From positions 663,254 to 727,253 of the forward strand of contig NZ_SLWO01000002.1 in assembly GCF_004340665.1 (NCBI RefSeq): a stretch of DNA of 64,000 nucleotides. The letters are read 5' to 3'. Origin of the DNA: Pedobacter psychrotolerans (GTDB lineage: Bacteria; Bacteroidota; Bacteroidia; Sphingobacteriales; Sphingobacteriaceae). The position numbers were made by a program, and so were the translations under genes. Below the pieces are notes generated by a model. The model did no database searches and had not been told where the DNA came from. It saw only the letters and a program-made list of their open reading frames with translations. Below are positions 34,084-42,887 of the stretch, one piece after another (within the stretch, counting starts at the first letter, position 1; each line of letters begins with the position of its first letter).

Positions 34084-35949
34084 ATGAAATATTTTAAGCT
34101 ATTTATATTGCTCCTTTCGGCATCCACTACGTTTGCACAGGGCGATGCGAACTATGCCAAAACCCATTACACAAAGAAAGAAGTGTATATACCCATGCGG
34201 GATGGCACTAAACTCTTCACCGCAATCTATACCCCGAAAGATGCCGCAGCAGGCAAAAAGTATCCGATGATTATGCAGCGTACCTGTTATAGCGTTGCGC
34301 CATATGGCGAAGACCAAATTCCGGCCCGTTTAGGTCCATCTGATTTGATGATGAAAGATGGCTATATTGTGGTGATGCAGGATGTGCGTGGCCGTTGGAA
34401 AAGTGAAGGTACCTGGACCAATATGACTCCCGTAATTGATGATAAAAAAACGAAAAAAGATGTGGATGAAGGATCTGACACTTACGATACCATTGACTGG
34501 CTGGTTAAAAATGTAGCTAACAATAATGGCAAAGTGGGTCAGTGGGGAATCTCCTATCCCGGCTTTTATACTGCCGCCGGAATTTTAAGCAATCACCCGG
34601 CATTAAAAGCATCTTCTCCGCAAGCACCAATCTCCGATTTCTTTTTCGACGATTTTCACCACAACGGCGCATTCTTGCAAAGCTATTTTTCTACTTTTCC
34701 TTTGTTTGGTGTTCAGAAAAAAGATACCACTTCCAAACCTTGGTACAATAATCAAATGATCAATCCAAAAACCAAAGATGGTTATCAGTTTGCCTTAGAT
34801 TTGGGCCCTTTAACCAATGCCGATAAATATTATAAAGACAATTTTTTCTGGCAGGAAACTGTAAACCATCCAAATTATGATGAGTTCTGGCAGAAACGGG
34901 GTTTACTGAAACATTACAGCACCATTAAACCAGCAGTAATGGTAGTTGGTGGCTGGTATGATGCAGAAGATTTATCGGGGCCACTCAATATTTATAAAAG
35001 CATTGAAAAGAAAAATCCGAATGCCTACAACACCATTGTGATGGGACCATTTGGCCATGGCCGATGGAGCCGCGAAACAGGCCATACCATGCACAGCAAT
35101 GTTTATTTTGGAGATAGCATTGCTACCTTCTATCAAAAGGAAATTGAATTGAAATTCTTCAACCACTTTTTAAAAGGAAATGGCGATAAAAATGCTGGTT
35201 TGCCTGAAGCTTATATGTTTGATACAGGCAAAAAAGAATGGGAAACCTTTACAAAATGGCCAGCTGAAAAAGCCACCAAACAAAAATTATATTTGGGTGC
35301 AGATGGCAAATTAAGCATGACAGCTCCAGCCAAAACAGGATCCATAGACTACATCAGCGATCCGGCCAAACCAGTTCCTTACACTGAAGATTTAACCACC
35401 ACGCTAGGTTTCACACCTCATAATTACATGAGTGAAGATCAACGTTTTGCCGGCCGCAGACCCGATGTACTTGTTTATCAAACGGATGTTTTAGAAAATG
35501 ACATCACGCTTGGCGGAGAAATTATGTCGCATTTAAAAATTGCCACCACCGGAACGGATGCAGATTTTATTGTAAAACTGATTGATGTTTACCCTGCTGA
35601 CGAGCCGAATAATCCATACATGCCCAATAAAAATATCATTTTAAGTAATTACTGGCAAATGGTTCGTTCAGAGATTATGCCTGCCCGTTTCCGCAATAGT
35701 TTCGAAAAGCCGGAAGCCTTAGTCGCCAACCAGAAAACGGAAGTAAATTTCCGTTTGCAGGACGTGTTGCATACTTTTAAGAAAGGCCACCGATTGATGA
35801 TTCAAGTGCAGAGTACAGCTTTTCCATTGTTCGCACGCAACCCGCAAAAGTTTGTAGAAAATCCTTATAAAGCTACAGAAGCTGATTATATTAAAGCTAC
35901 GCAAACGGTTTTCAATGATAGTTTTGTGGAAGTTGATGTGATAAAATGA
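34084..35949 (+). CDS. CocE/NonD-family exported hydrolase, copy 2
   Basis: 621 residues, same domain order as the gene before it: signal peptide, IPMRDGTKLFTAIYTP, nucleophile in WGISYPGFYT, Asp in VVGGWYDAEDLSG, His in GPFGHGRW, then the jelly-roll domain. The two are tandem duplicates that have diverged moderately (for instance PWYHGGW versus PFGHGRW by the catalytic His), so they may differ in substrate. Six bases separate them: one operon. Repeat array C begins ~60 bases downstream. Confidence 0.92.
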   Translation: MKYFKLFILLLSASTTFAQGDANYAKTHYTKKEVYIPMRDGTKLFTAIYTPKDAAAGKKYPMIMQRTCYSVAPYGEDQIPARLGPSDLMMKDGYIVVMQDVRGRWKSEGTWTNMTPVIDDKKTKKDVDEGSDTYDTIDWLVKNVANNNGKVGQWGISYPGFYTAAGILSNHPALKASSPQAPISDFFFDDFHHNGAFLQSYFSTFPLFGVQKKDTTSKPWYNNQMINPKTKDGYQFALDLGPLTNADKYYKDNFFWQETVNHPNYDEFWQKRGLLKHYSTIKPAVMVVGGWYDAEDLSGPLNIYKSIEKKNPNAYNTIVMGPFGHGRWSRETGHTMHSNVYFGDSIATFYQKEIELKFFNHFLKGNGDKNAGLPEAYMFDTGKKEWETFTKWPAEKATKQKLYLGADGKLSMTAPAKTGSIDYISDPAKPVPYTEDLTTTLGFTPHNYMSEDQRFAGRRPDVLVYQTDVLENDITLGGEIMSHLKIATTGTDADFIVKLIDVYPADEPNNPYMPNKNIILSNYWQMVRSEIMPARFRNSFEKPEALVANQKTEVNFRLQDVLHTFKKGHRLMIQVQSTAFPLFARNPQKFVENPYKATEADYIKATQTVFNDSFVEVDVIK

Positions 35950-36012
35950 TCAGATTGAATTAACCACCCCCAGCCAAAGATGATGCGATTAGTGATTGAT
36001 TAAATTAGCAAA

Positions 36013-36328
36013 AACCACCCCCAGCCCCTCCTTGAAAATAAGGAGGGGAGTACCGTTCTAAAGCCTAGCCATGAGCCGGAATAAAACAACAAATGGTTAA
36101 ATAAAAAACTTTAACAAAAGCACAACATAAAGTAAAAGCACAATCCAACTCCCCTCCTATTTTAGGAGGGGCCGGGGGTGGTAAGCAAGGAGCTAATGCC
36201 GTTCCAAAGCCTAGCCATGAGCCGAAATAAAACAACAAATGGTTAAATAAAAAACTTTAACAAAAGCACAATATAAAGTAAAAGCACAGCCCAACTCCCC
36301 TCCTGTTTTAGGAGGGGCCGGGGGTGGT
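36013..36328. repeat. Repeat array C, left part
   Basis: Left-end unit (AACCACCCCCAGCCCCTCCT, then AAGGAGGGGAGT) at 36013-36051; right-end units (AACTCCCCTCCT, then AGGAGGGG and GGGGGTGGT) at 36146-36182 and 36293-36328. Left and right ends are inverted (AACCACCCCC versus GGGGGTGGTT) and each holds its own hairpin CCCCTCCT/AGGAGGGG. The ~95-base interior (AAGCCTAGCCATGAGCCG, AACAACAAATGGTTAAATAA, CTTTAACAAAAGCACAA) is present twice in tandem, almost unchanged. A partial left end lies at 35961. Confidence 0.9.
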
Positions 36329-36339
36329 AAAATAAAAAT

Positions 36340-36699
36340 ATGGCGGTTCATAATGCAAACCATCTGAAGGAAATAAGAAAGGACTTAAGAAATAACTTAA
36401 CGCCAGCTGAAGCGACGCTTTGGAAATATTTACAGCATTCAAAACTAGATGGAAGAAAGTTTAGAAGGCAACATAGTGTTAAAAATTATATCCTTGATTT
36501 TTATTGTCCTTCAGAAAAATTAGGAATAGAATTAGATGGAGAATCTCATAATGGTTATGCTGCTGAAGAGTATGATAGAGAAAGAACAGAAAATTTAAAT
36601 AAACTTGGCATAACCATTATCAGATTTGAAAATAAGGATGTTTTTCAGGAAGAAAATATTCTTGAAGCCATTAGGAAACATTTTAAAACTGATGATTGA
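36340..36699 (+). CDS. Small DUF559 (Vsr-like) endonuclease-fold protein embedded in repeat array C
   Basis: 119 residues, a complete DUF559 domain of the PD-(D/E)xK/Vsr fold: RKDLRNNLTPAEATLWKYLQ, GRKFRRQHSVKNYILDFYC with Asp53, LGIELDGESH with Glu64 and Asp66, and the C-terminal LGITIIRFENKDVFQEEN. Vsr-like proteins nick or cut DNA. There is no methylase or other partner. The ATG lies 11 bases after one inverted right-end unit of repeat C and the stop lies 14 bases before the next left-end unit, so the gene is tightly enclosed by inverted repeat copies. Activity on the repeats is inferred, not shown. Confidence 0.88.
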   Translation: MAVHNANHLKEIRKDLRNNLTPAEATLWKYLQHSKLDGRKFRRQHSVKNYILDFYCPSEKLGIELDGESHNGYAAEEYDRERTENLNKLGITIIRFENKDVFQEENILEAIRKHFKTDD

Positions 36700-36713
36700 T
36701 CAATTAAATAAAA

Positions 36714-37120
36714 AAACCACCCCCAACCCCTCCTTGAAAATAAGGAGGGGAGTGCCGTTCCAAAGCCTAGTCATAAACCGAAATAGATAGCACCAGTTAA
36801 GAATGAAACTTTAATAAAAGCACAATATAAAGTATAAAGCACTATCCAATTCCCCTCCTAATTTAGGAGGGGCGGGGGTGGTTAACATAAATAATTTATT
36901 GAGCCCAGGGGTTGTTGCAATTACATCATTTAACTTTGTGGCATAATAAATAACGACCACCAACCCCTCCTTGAAAATAAGGATGGGAGTGACGTTCCAA
37001 AGCTTAACAAATAGCCGAAATAAAACAACAAATGGTTAAAGCCAACTTTAACAAAAGCACAATATAAAGTAAAAGCACTGCCCAACTCCCCTACTAATTT
37101 AGGAGGGGCCGGGGGTGGTT
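36714..37120. repeat. Repeat array C, right part
   Basis: Left-end units at 36714-36752 and 36952-36990, right-end units at 36848-36883 and 37084-37120, giving two more complete left-interior-right elements of ~170 bases. Point differences (GGATGGGAGT, CCCCTACTAATTT) show some decay. The array ends 13 bases before the M1 peptidase start codon, so it replaces the upstream region of that gene. Confidence 0.9.
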
Positions 37121-37133
37121 AACATAAAAACAA

Positions 37134-38786
37134 ATGAAAAAACTATTAATCCTATTTGCCTTAGCACTTTGCGTAGGTAAGTCAAATGCCCAGATGCTCG
37201 GGAAAAACCAGGTAAACGATCGTGCAGATACACTTCGTGGAACGCTAACCCCTTTACGTACCTGCTATGATATCAATTACTACCATTTGGATGTTAAAAT
37301 CGACATTGATCAGAAATCTGTTGGCGGAAGTAATGAATTTGCTTTTACAGCCACTCAGGATTTTACAAAACTGCAATTCGATCTTTTCTCCAATTTAAAG
37401 GTTGAAAAAGTACGCTACAAGGGAATGGAATTACCCTTTACCCGTGAATACAATGCCGTTTTTGTAACCTTTCCAAAAGCCATTAAGAAAGGAAGTAAAG
37501 ATCAATTTACCGTATTTTATTCTGGAAATCCAGTAGTAGCTAAAAATGCCCCCTGGGATGGAGGTTTTATTTTCAAGAAGGATTCTGCTGGAAACCCTTT
37601 TGTTTCAGTAGCCTGCCAAGGACTTGGAGCCAGTGTGTGGTGGCCAAATAAAGACCATCAAAGTGATGAAGTAGACAGTATGCTCATCAGCATCAGCGTT
37701 CCTAAAACATTACAGGAAATATCCAATGGCAGATTAAGAAGTACCGTTGATCAGCCGGATGGCTACAAACAATATAACTGGTTTGTAAGTAACCCGATCA
37801 ATAATTATGATGTTACTTTTTACATCGGTAAATATGCCCATTGGCAAGACAGCTACGCCGGTGAAAATGGAAATTTAAGTATTGATTATTGGGCTTTACA
37901 AGTAGATAGCGCCAAAGCCCGTCCGCATTGGGATGCAGATGTTAAACCCATGCTCAAATGTTTTGAGTATTGGTTTGGTCCTTACCCTTGGTATAAAGAT
38001 GGTTATAAATTGGTTCAGGCACCGCATCTGGGTATGGAACACCAAAGTGCCGTGGCTTATGGAAATCAGTTTAAAAAAGGCTATCTGGGTAGAGACTTAA
38101 GCGGAACCGGTCATGGTTTAAAATGGGATTTCATCACCATCCATGAAAGTGGTCACGAATGGTTTGGAAATAATATCACCTCAAAAGATATTGCCGACAT
38201 GTGGATTCATGAAGGCTTCACCAACTATTCAGAAACCTTATTTACAGAATGTACGGATAGCAAAAAATCTGGCGAAGAGTATGTAATAGGAATCAGAAGA
38301 GGGATTGAAAATGACACTCCTATAATTGGCCCTTATGGCGTAAATAAAGAGGGATCAAGCGACATGTACCCTAAAGGTGCTAACCTGATTCATACCATCC
38401 GCCAGTTAATCAACAATGACGAAAAGTTCAGACAAATTTTAAGGGGCTTGAATAAAACCTTCTATCATAAAACAGTAACTACTGCTGAGATTGAAAATTA
38501 CATTGCTAAGCAAAGTGGATTGAAACTCGATAAGGTTTTTGATCAATATCTTCGTCACTCCGCCATCCCGGTTTTGGCCTATAAAATTAATGCAGGTGTG
38601 CTATCTTATCGTTGGATAACTGATGTAAAAAACTTCGACATGCCTATAAAGGTGACTTTAAAAGCAGATGAATATACTTTGATCAAACCAACAAATGATT
38701 GGAAAACCATCAAAGTTGATCCAAGTATAACAGCAGATAATTTTAAGAGCGATCCTCAATTTTACATCAAAACTAAAAAGGAGTAA
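37134..38786 (+). CDS. Exported M1-family metallopeptidase
   Basis: 550 residues with a signal peptide (residues 1-19). The gluzincin zinc site is HESGHEWFGNN with the third ligand in WIHEGFTNYSE, 18 residues on. The substrate-binding GAMEN equivalent is HLGMEHQSAVAYG. Length corresponds to the aminopeptidase N core without the long C-terminal helical domain, as in the leukotriene A4 hydrolase/cold-active M1 group. Likely a periplasmic aminopeptidase working on peptides, possibly with the CocE-type enzymes upstream. It is followed by a strong terminator. Confidence 0.92.
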   Translation: MKKLLILFALALCVGKSNAQMLGKNQVNDRADTLRGTLTPLRTCYDINYYHLDVKIDIDQKSVGGSNEFAFTATQDFTKLQFDLFSNLKVEKVRYKGMELPFTREYNAVFVTFPKAIKKGSKDQFTVFYSGNPVVAKNAPWDGGFIFKKDSAGNPFVSVACQGLGASVWWPNKDHQSDEVDSMLISISVPKTLQEISNGRLRSTVDQPDGYKQYNWFVSNPINNYDVTFYIGKYAHWQDSYAGENGNLSIDYWALQVDSAKARPHWDADVKPMLKCFEYWFGPYPWYKDGYKLVQAPHLGMEHQSAVAYGNQFKKGYLGRDLSGTGHGLKWDFITIHESGHEWFGNNITSKDIADMWIHEGFTNYSETLFTECTDSKKSGEEYVIGIRRGIENDTPIIGPYGVNKEGSSDMYPKGANLIHTIRQLINNDEKFRQILRGLNKTFYHKTVTTAEIENYIAKQSGLKLDKVFDQYLRHSAIPVLAYKINAGVLSYRWITDVKNFDMPIKVTLKADEYTLIKPTNDWKTIKVDPSITADNFKSDPQFYIKTKKE

Positions 38787-38820
38787 TTGAAAAATAACTA
38801 ATCAATACCTGAAAAATTCA

Positions 38821-38852
38821 AAAAACCCGTTGTAATTACAATGGGTTTTTCT
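38821..38852 (+). terminator. Terminator of the M1 peptidase gene
   Basis: AAAACCCGTTGTAAT and ATTACAATGGGTTTTT form a long stem (one mismatch-type G-U) with T run, 35 bases after the stop codon. Confidence 0.88.
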
Positions 38853-38960
38853 TTAAAAATCCGATCCCCTATGCAACTTTTTTATATTTCTACCGTCTTA
38901 TAACAAAAGCGTATTCATATTTTTTGTGAGCGACATTTAATAAACTAAAGATTCATATCT

Positions 38961-39692
38961 ATGAAAAAATTATTCACCATTTTCTTTGCAACACTTACTT
39001 TAACAGCAAGTATAAATGCAATTGCAAAAGATCCGATCAATATAACATCATCCAAACACAGTGATGATGACAGAGAGGTAAAAAACTTTAATGGCATTGC
39101 CGCAGCAGGGCCTATCAATGTAGTAATTACATTAGGCAGTAAAGAAAGTTGCCGCTTAGAAGGCGATACTGAAGCTATTGCATCGATTATTACTGAAGTA
39201 AAAGGAAATATATTAATTATCCGTCCAAAAAATAGCGTAACCAGCTGGTCAAAGAAATATGAAGGAAAACAGATTACTGCTTATGTTTCTGCTCACGAAA
39301 TCGCTAGCCTAACCATGAGTGGTTCTGGAAACATGGTGGTTAATGGCAAAATCAGCACTGGTGATTTAACTACTACTTTAAGTGGATCAGGAAGTATTAA
39401 AGCAAGTGCAGATGTAGACAATTACAATGGCGTCATTAGTGGTTCGGGTTCTTTAAATATCACTGGCAGTACAGATCGTGCTAAAATTGTGATTAGCAGC
39501 TCAGGTTCGTTTGAAGGAAAAAGTTTTTCATCACATACGTTATCCACTACAATAAGTGGCTCAGGAACAGTGAACATCAAAACTGATCAATCCATCAAGG
39601 CTGTTATCAGCGGATCAGGCAGTGTAAATTATTCAGGTAATGCAACTGTTGATAAAACCATCATCGGATCTGGAAGAGTAAGAAAAATATAA
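38961..39692 (+). CDS. Head GIN domain protein (DUF2807)
   Basis: 243 residues, signal peptide at 1-22. From residue ~40 a right-handed beta-helix-like repeat region with the motif S-G-S-G recurring (LTMSGSGNMVV, LSGSGSIKAS, ISGSGSLNIT, ISGSGTVNIK, ISGSGSVNYSG), ending in IIGSGRV. This is the DUF2807 'putative auto-transporter adhesin, head GIN' family, very common in Bacteroidetes. It is exported; the role is unknown, perhaps surface attachment or envelope structure. Flanked by terminators on both sides, so it is monocistronic. Confidence 0.9.
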   Translation: MKKLFTIFFATLTLTASINAIAKDPINITSSKHSDDDREVKNFNGIAAAGPINVVITLGSKESCRLEGDTEAIASIITEVKGNILIIRPKNSVTSWSKKYEGKQITAYVSAHEIASLTMSGSGNMVVNGKISTGDLTTTLSGSGSIKASADVDNYNGVISGSGSLNITGSTDRAKIVISSSGSFEGKSFSSHTLSTTISGSGTVNIKTDQSIKAVISGSGSVNYSGNATVDKTIIGSGRVRKI

Positions 39693-39710
39693 CTAAAAAT
39701 ATTTGAAAAG

Positions 39711-39742
39711 AAAACGCTTGTAAGAAATTACAGGCGTTTTTA
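39711..39742 (+). terminator. Terminator of the DUF2807 gene
   Basis: AAACGCTTGTAA pairs with TTACAGGCGTTT around GAAA (one G-U type pair) and is followed by TTTAGTTT, 20 bases after the stop codon. Confidence 0.85.
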
Positions 39743-39808
39743 GTTTAATGTGATTAAGGACTTTATTATATATTGCCTAACAATCTGATTACCGCTTACA
39801 AATTATTA

Positions 39809-40258
39809 ATGATGCTAATAGAAACGTTAAAACTACTCTTCGAAAGAGATCTCAATAAACTTACTCAGGAGATCGAATTATATCGAAATGAATCCAATAT
39901 CTGGATGACAAGTAAGGATATTTCCAATTCAGCCGGGAATTTATGCTTACACCTCATGGGTAATCTTAACACCTATATAGGTGCAACTATTGGTGGTACA
40001 AGTTATATTAGAAATCGTGAATTAGAATTTAGTCTTAAAAATATCACTGGAAAAGATCTATTAGCTTCGATAGCAGAAACTAAAAAAGTGGTTGATCAAT
40101 CTCTCGATAAAATAACAGAAGCTCAGCTTAATGCAGAATACCCACTACTTGTATTCAAGGAAAAAACATCAACCATGTTCTTTCTGGTTCATTTAACTAC
40201 ACATTTAAGCTACCACCTCGGACAAATTAACTACCACAGAAGGTTATTTGATTTCTGA
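39809..40258 (+). CDS. DinB-like / DUF1572 protein
   Basis: About 149 residues; the frame opens at a TTG (39773), but the ATG at 39809 gives the standard N-terminus MLIETLKLLFERDLNKLTQE after one more Met. A four-helix-bundle pattern with conserved His residues typical of the DinB superfamily: LCLHLMGNLNTYIGATIGG in the middle and HLTTHLSYHLGQINYHRRLF at the end, where the His residues form a metal site. DinB-like proteins of this type include small-thiol-dependent transferases; the substrate is unknown. Confidence 0.8.
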   Translation: MMLIETLKLLFERDLNKLTQEIELYRNESNIWMTSKDISNSAGNLCLHLMGNLNTYIGATIGGTSYIRNRELEFSLKNITGKDLLASIAETKKVVDQSLDKITEAQLNAEYPLLVFKEKTSTMFFLVHLTTHLSYHLGQINYHRRLFDF

Positions 40259-40348
40259 TTGAATTTATAGACCTGAATTCGATAACTATTTGATTTTAAC
40301 ACCCCAGTCTGCGACCAATCCTATGAAATAGGGGTATTACCTTTTTTA

Positions 40349-40394
40349 CGCCCTTTCCTTTTCAGGGGAAAGGTGCCGATAGGCAGATAAGGGT
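40349..40394. repeat. Short palindromic repeat-like fragment
   Basis: CGCCCTTTCC, TTTTCAGGGGAAAGG and GTGCCGATAGGCAGATAAGG make imperfect dyads in a 240-base gap between DinB-like and DUF1345 genes. The composition (GC-rich palindromes in an AT-rich gap) is like that of the other dispersed repeats here, but there is only one copy in the window. Confidence 0.3.
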
Positions 40395-40501
40395 TTAATA
40401 GCGATAACCTCTGAATAGTATTTTAAGGTATATTATTAATCTCAGGTTGATAGAAATATTTTCAGAGAAGATCTTGATCTAATGGGCAGGTAAGGAAAGA
40501 T

Positions 40502-41173
40502 TTACTTCCCTAATCCTGCCAATGCATTTATAGTTAACGCCACAATTACCGTGTTAAACACGAATGCAATTAAACTGTGAAGCAGCGAAAGTCTGCGGAT
40601 GGTTCTGGATGAAATTTCCACATCAGAAACCTGAAAAGTCATCCCGAGTACAAAAGAAAAATAAGCAAAATCAATGAAATCCGGCGCTTCGTTCCCTGGG
40701 AAATCCAATCCTGAGCCTTTTTTCGCATCATCAGTCCGATCCATATTTTCATAATAAAGATGGGCATAACGCATACTAAAGGTGGTATGTACCAGAAACC
40801 ATGATAAAAACATTCCAGAAATCGCAATGACCAGATCAAATGGCTTAATATCCTGATCTATTAATAATAAAACCACTGCAAGCAGACCTGCAAAGGTAGA
40901 AACGACTACAATAGCGAAAATCTCTCCTCTGGTTTCATCCTGCTTAACCGCTTTTAAATGGGTTTCGGCAACAGAAGTATTAAAAAACATATACCAATGC
41001 AGGCTGATCAAAACCAGGCAAAAGATATCCCAGCCAAACATAATGTGTGTTAAAGTTCCGAATTGAAGCGGCACAGCACCAAAATAGCCAATGATGCCAG
41101 CAAGAAGACTGATCAGCAATATATATAAAGCAGATAACTTTTGAATGCCCTTTAATTTCGGTTCGATTTTCAC
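40502..41173 (-). CDS. DUF1345 integral membrane protein
   Basis: 223 residues with about five to six membrane segments (LYILLISLLAGIIGYFGAVP, WDIFCLVLISLHWYMFF, IFAIVVVSTFAGLLAVVLLL, LVIAISGMFLSWFLVH). Family marks of DUF1345 are FLVHTTFSMRYAHLYYE, followed by GLDFPGNEAPDFIDFAYFSF and SLLHSLIAFVFNTVIVALTI. The function is unknown. Its start overlaps the end of the methyltransferase gene by four bases, so both are on one transcript. Confidence 0.9.
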   Translation of the reverse strand: MKIEPKLKGIQKLSALYILLISLLAGIIGYFGAVPLQFGTLTHIMFGWDIFCLVLISLHWYMFFNTSVAETHLKAVKQDETRGEIFAIVVVSTFAGLLAVVLLLIDQDIKPFDLVIAISGMFLSWFLVHTTFSMRYAHLYYENMDRTDDAKKGSGLDFPGNEAPDFIDFAYFSFVLGMTFQVSDVEISSRTIRRLSLLHSLIAFVFNTVIVALTINALAGLGK

Positions 41174-41958
41174 TGTTTAAATTTTAATTTAAAATGTTCT
41201 TTTGCCTGACCTTTTTTAAAATAAACCAAACCGATCCAGAATAAATCTATGGTAACGGTAACATCCGGATGGCTTTTAATTTCTTCCCAGGCCTCTTTCA
41301 TGCCTTGGCTCCAATAAATATCATCAAAAATAAGTAAAGAGTTTTCAGTTACTTTTGGCAAGCACCACTTGAAATAATTTAGTGTCGCGTCTTTTCTATG
41401 ATTGCCGTCGATGTAAACAAAATCCAGACTTGGTTGCTTAGCCATAATGTCTGGCAAAATTAAATCGAAGTTTCCTACATGAAGTTCGATATTTTGCAGA
41501 TCAAGATCATTAAAATTTTGCTTGGCCACTTCAGCTGTTTGCGGACAACCTTCAATGGTAATGACTTCAGCTTCCGGGCAAGCTTTTGATAAATAAGAAG
41601 TGGTGATACCTAAACAAGTTCCCAGTTCAATGGCTGTTTTAGGTTGGGTATCTTTTGCCAAACGATAAATCAACTTGGCTAAACGTGGACTCTTTAATGC
41701 GTTCTTCGCAATCTCACTGATTTTCTTCGTACGATTTTTATTCAGATGAGATCCGGCACCTAAGTCTGTAACGGTGATAATGGATTCGTCAGAAAAAAGT
41801 TTTTTTCTTTGCGCTTCGATTGTTTTGTATTCAGATTTGTCAGTAAAATCGTAAATTACCTCATCCGCAAGCTTGTACACAAATGGCGAGTGTGTTCCGT
41901 GTCTGGTTTTAGCGGTTAATTGGTGTTTAAGATAATCGGTGATAAATTGAAATAGCAT
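41170..41958 (-). CDS. Class I SAM-dependent methyltransferase (Methyltransf_24 type)
   Basis: 262 residues. The SAM-binding site is TAIELGTCLGITTSYLSKAC near residue 110, with the acidic strand end in EVITIEGCPQTAEVAKQNF and the motif DFVYIDGNHRKDATLNYF further on, as in O-methyltransferases and the Methyltransf_24 family. The first 90 residues (TKTRHGTHSPFVYKLADEVI-like region) are an N-terminal extension common in Bacteroidetes members. The substrate is unknown. It is the first gene of a pair with the DUF1345 membrane protein. Confidence 0.85.
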   Translation of the reverse strand: MLFQFITDYLKHQLTAKTRHGTHSPFVYKLADEVIYDFTDKSEYKTIEAQRKKLFSDESIITVTDLGAGSHLNKNRTKKISEIAKNALKSPRLAKLIYRLAKDTQPKTAIELGTCLGITTSYLSKACPEAEVITIEGCPQTAEVAKQNFNDLDLQNIELHVGNFDLILPDIMAKQPSLDFVYIDGNHRKDATLNYFKWCLPKVTENSLLIFDDIYWSQGMKEAWEEIKSHPDVTVTIDLFWIGLVYFKKGQAKEHFKLKFKQ

Positions 41959-42000
41959 ATTGCAAAAGTAATTAATCGCCGCATACAGGTTATATGTTTT

Positions 42001-42876
42001 ATGGAAAATATCACAGAGATAAGTGCTTTAGTTAAATTACTTGATGATCCTGATGAAGAAGTTTATCAACATGTGGAACAAAAACTGCTCGAATATGGTG
42101 GCGAGGTAATCCATTACCTGGAAAATGCCTGGGAGCAGTCTTTTGATGCGCTCTTACAAGAACGCATTGAAAATATTGTTCACCAGATTCAATTTAGTAC
42201 GGTGAAAGAAGATTTAAACTTATGGTACTTAAGTGGTGCGTTTGATTTGCTTCAAGGTGCCATGATTATCAACCGCTACCAATACCCCGATCTGGATGAG
42301 CAAAAAATCATCATTCAGATGGAAGAAATTAAACGCGATATCTGGCTGGGATTACAGTACGAAATGAGCTCCGTAGAAAAGGTTAAACTCATCAACCATG
42401 TATTATATCAGCAATATGGCTTTGGTGGCAATACGAAAAACCACCATGATCCTCAAAACTCTTATTTAAACCAGGTTTTAGAAAGTAAAAAGGGCAATCA
42501 GATTTCGCTGGCTATTATCTACTCTACCCTGGCACAGAAATTGGATTTACCAGTGTATGGTATCAATTTACCCCAACACTTTATTTTAGGCTATATTGAT
42601 GACAGCAAACAGGAAGGAACAGATTATAGTGTTTTATTCTACATTAATGCATTTAATCGTGGTAATATTTTTGGCAAGCATGATGTAGACCAATTTCTCC
42701 GTCAGCTAAATTTAGAGCCACTCCCCGAATATTATAAACCTTGCAGCAATACAGATATCATTCGCAGGGTGATCAGAAATCTGATTTCTGCTTATGAAAA
42801 TGCAGGTGCGACGGAAAAAGTAGCAGAATTAAACGAATTACAAGAGATTCTTAAAGAAGAGCCCAATACACATTAA
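42001..42876 (+). CDS. SirB1-like transglutaminase-fold protein
   Basis: 291 residues. After an N-terminal helical part, the SirB1/transglutaminase-like core includes LNLWYLSGAFDLLQGAMIIN, YGFGGNTKNHHDPQNSYLNQ, SKKGNQISLAIIYSTLAQKL, and LPVYGINLPQHFILGYIDD. In this family the catalytic Cys of true transglutaminases is usually replaced (here Ile/Ser in NQISLAIIY), so it is probably not an active transglutaminase. The role is unknown. It is convergent with nothing and 12 bases upstream of the chitinase-like gene, so the two may be co-transcribed. Confidence 0.83.
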   Translation: MENITEISALVKLLDDPDEEVYQHVEQKLLEYGGEVIHYLENAWEQSFDALLQERIENIVHQIQFSTVKEDLNLWYLSGAFDLLQGAMIINRYQYPDLDEQKIIIQMEEIKRDIWLGLQYEMSSVEKVKLINHVLYQQYGFGGNTKNHHDPQNSYLNQVLESKKGNQISLAIIYSTLAQKLDLPVYGINLPQHFILGYIDDSKQEGTDYSVLFYINAFNRGNIFGKHDVDQFLRQLNLEPLPEYYKPCSNTDIIRRVIRNLISAYENAGATEKVAELNELQEILKEEPNTH

Positions 42877-42887
42877 AATTTCCCAGG

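Noticed and set aside
36013..37120. Array C as a series of simple transcription terminators
   Set aside because: The hairpins lack consistent T runs, the same 95-base interior is conserved between them, and the ends are inverted with respect to each other. A side effect on transcription is still possible.
42001..42876. SirB1-like protein as an active transglutaminase or protease
   Set aside because: The position of the catalytic Cys is occupied by other residues in NQISLAIIY, so activity of that kind is unlikely.
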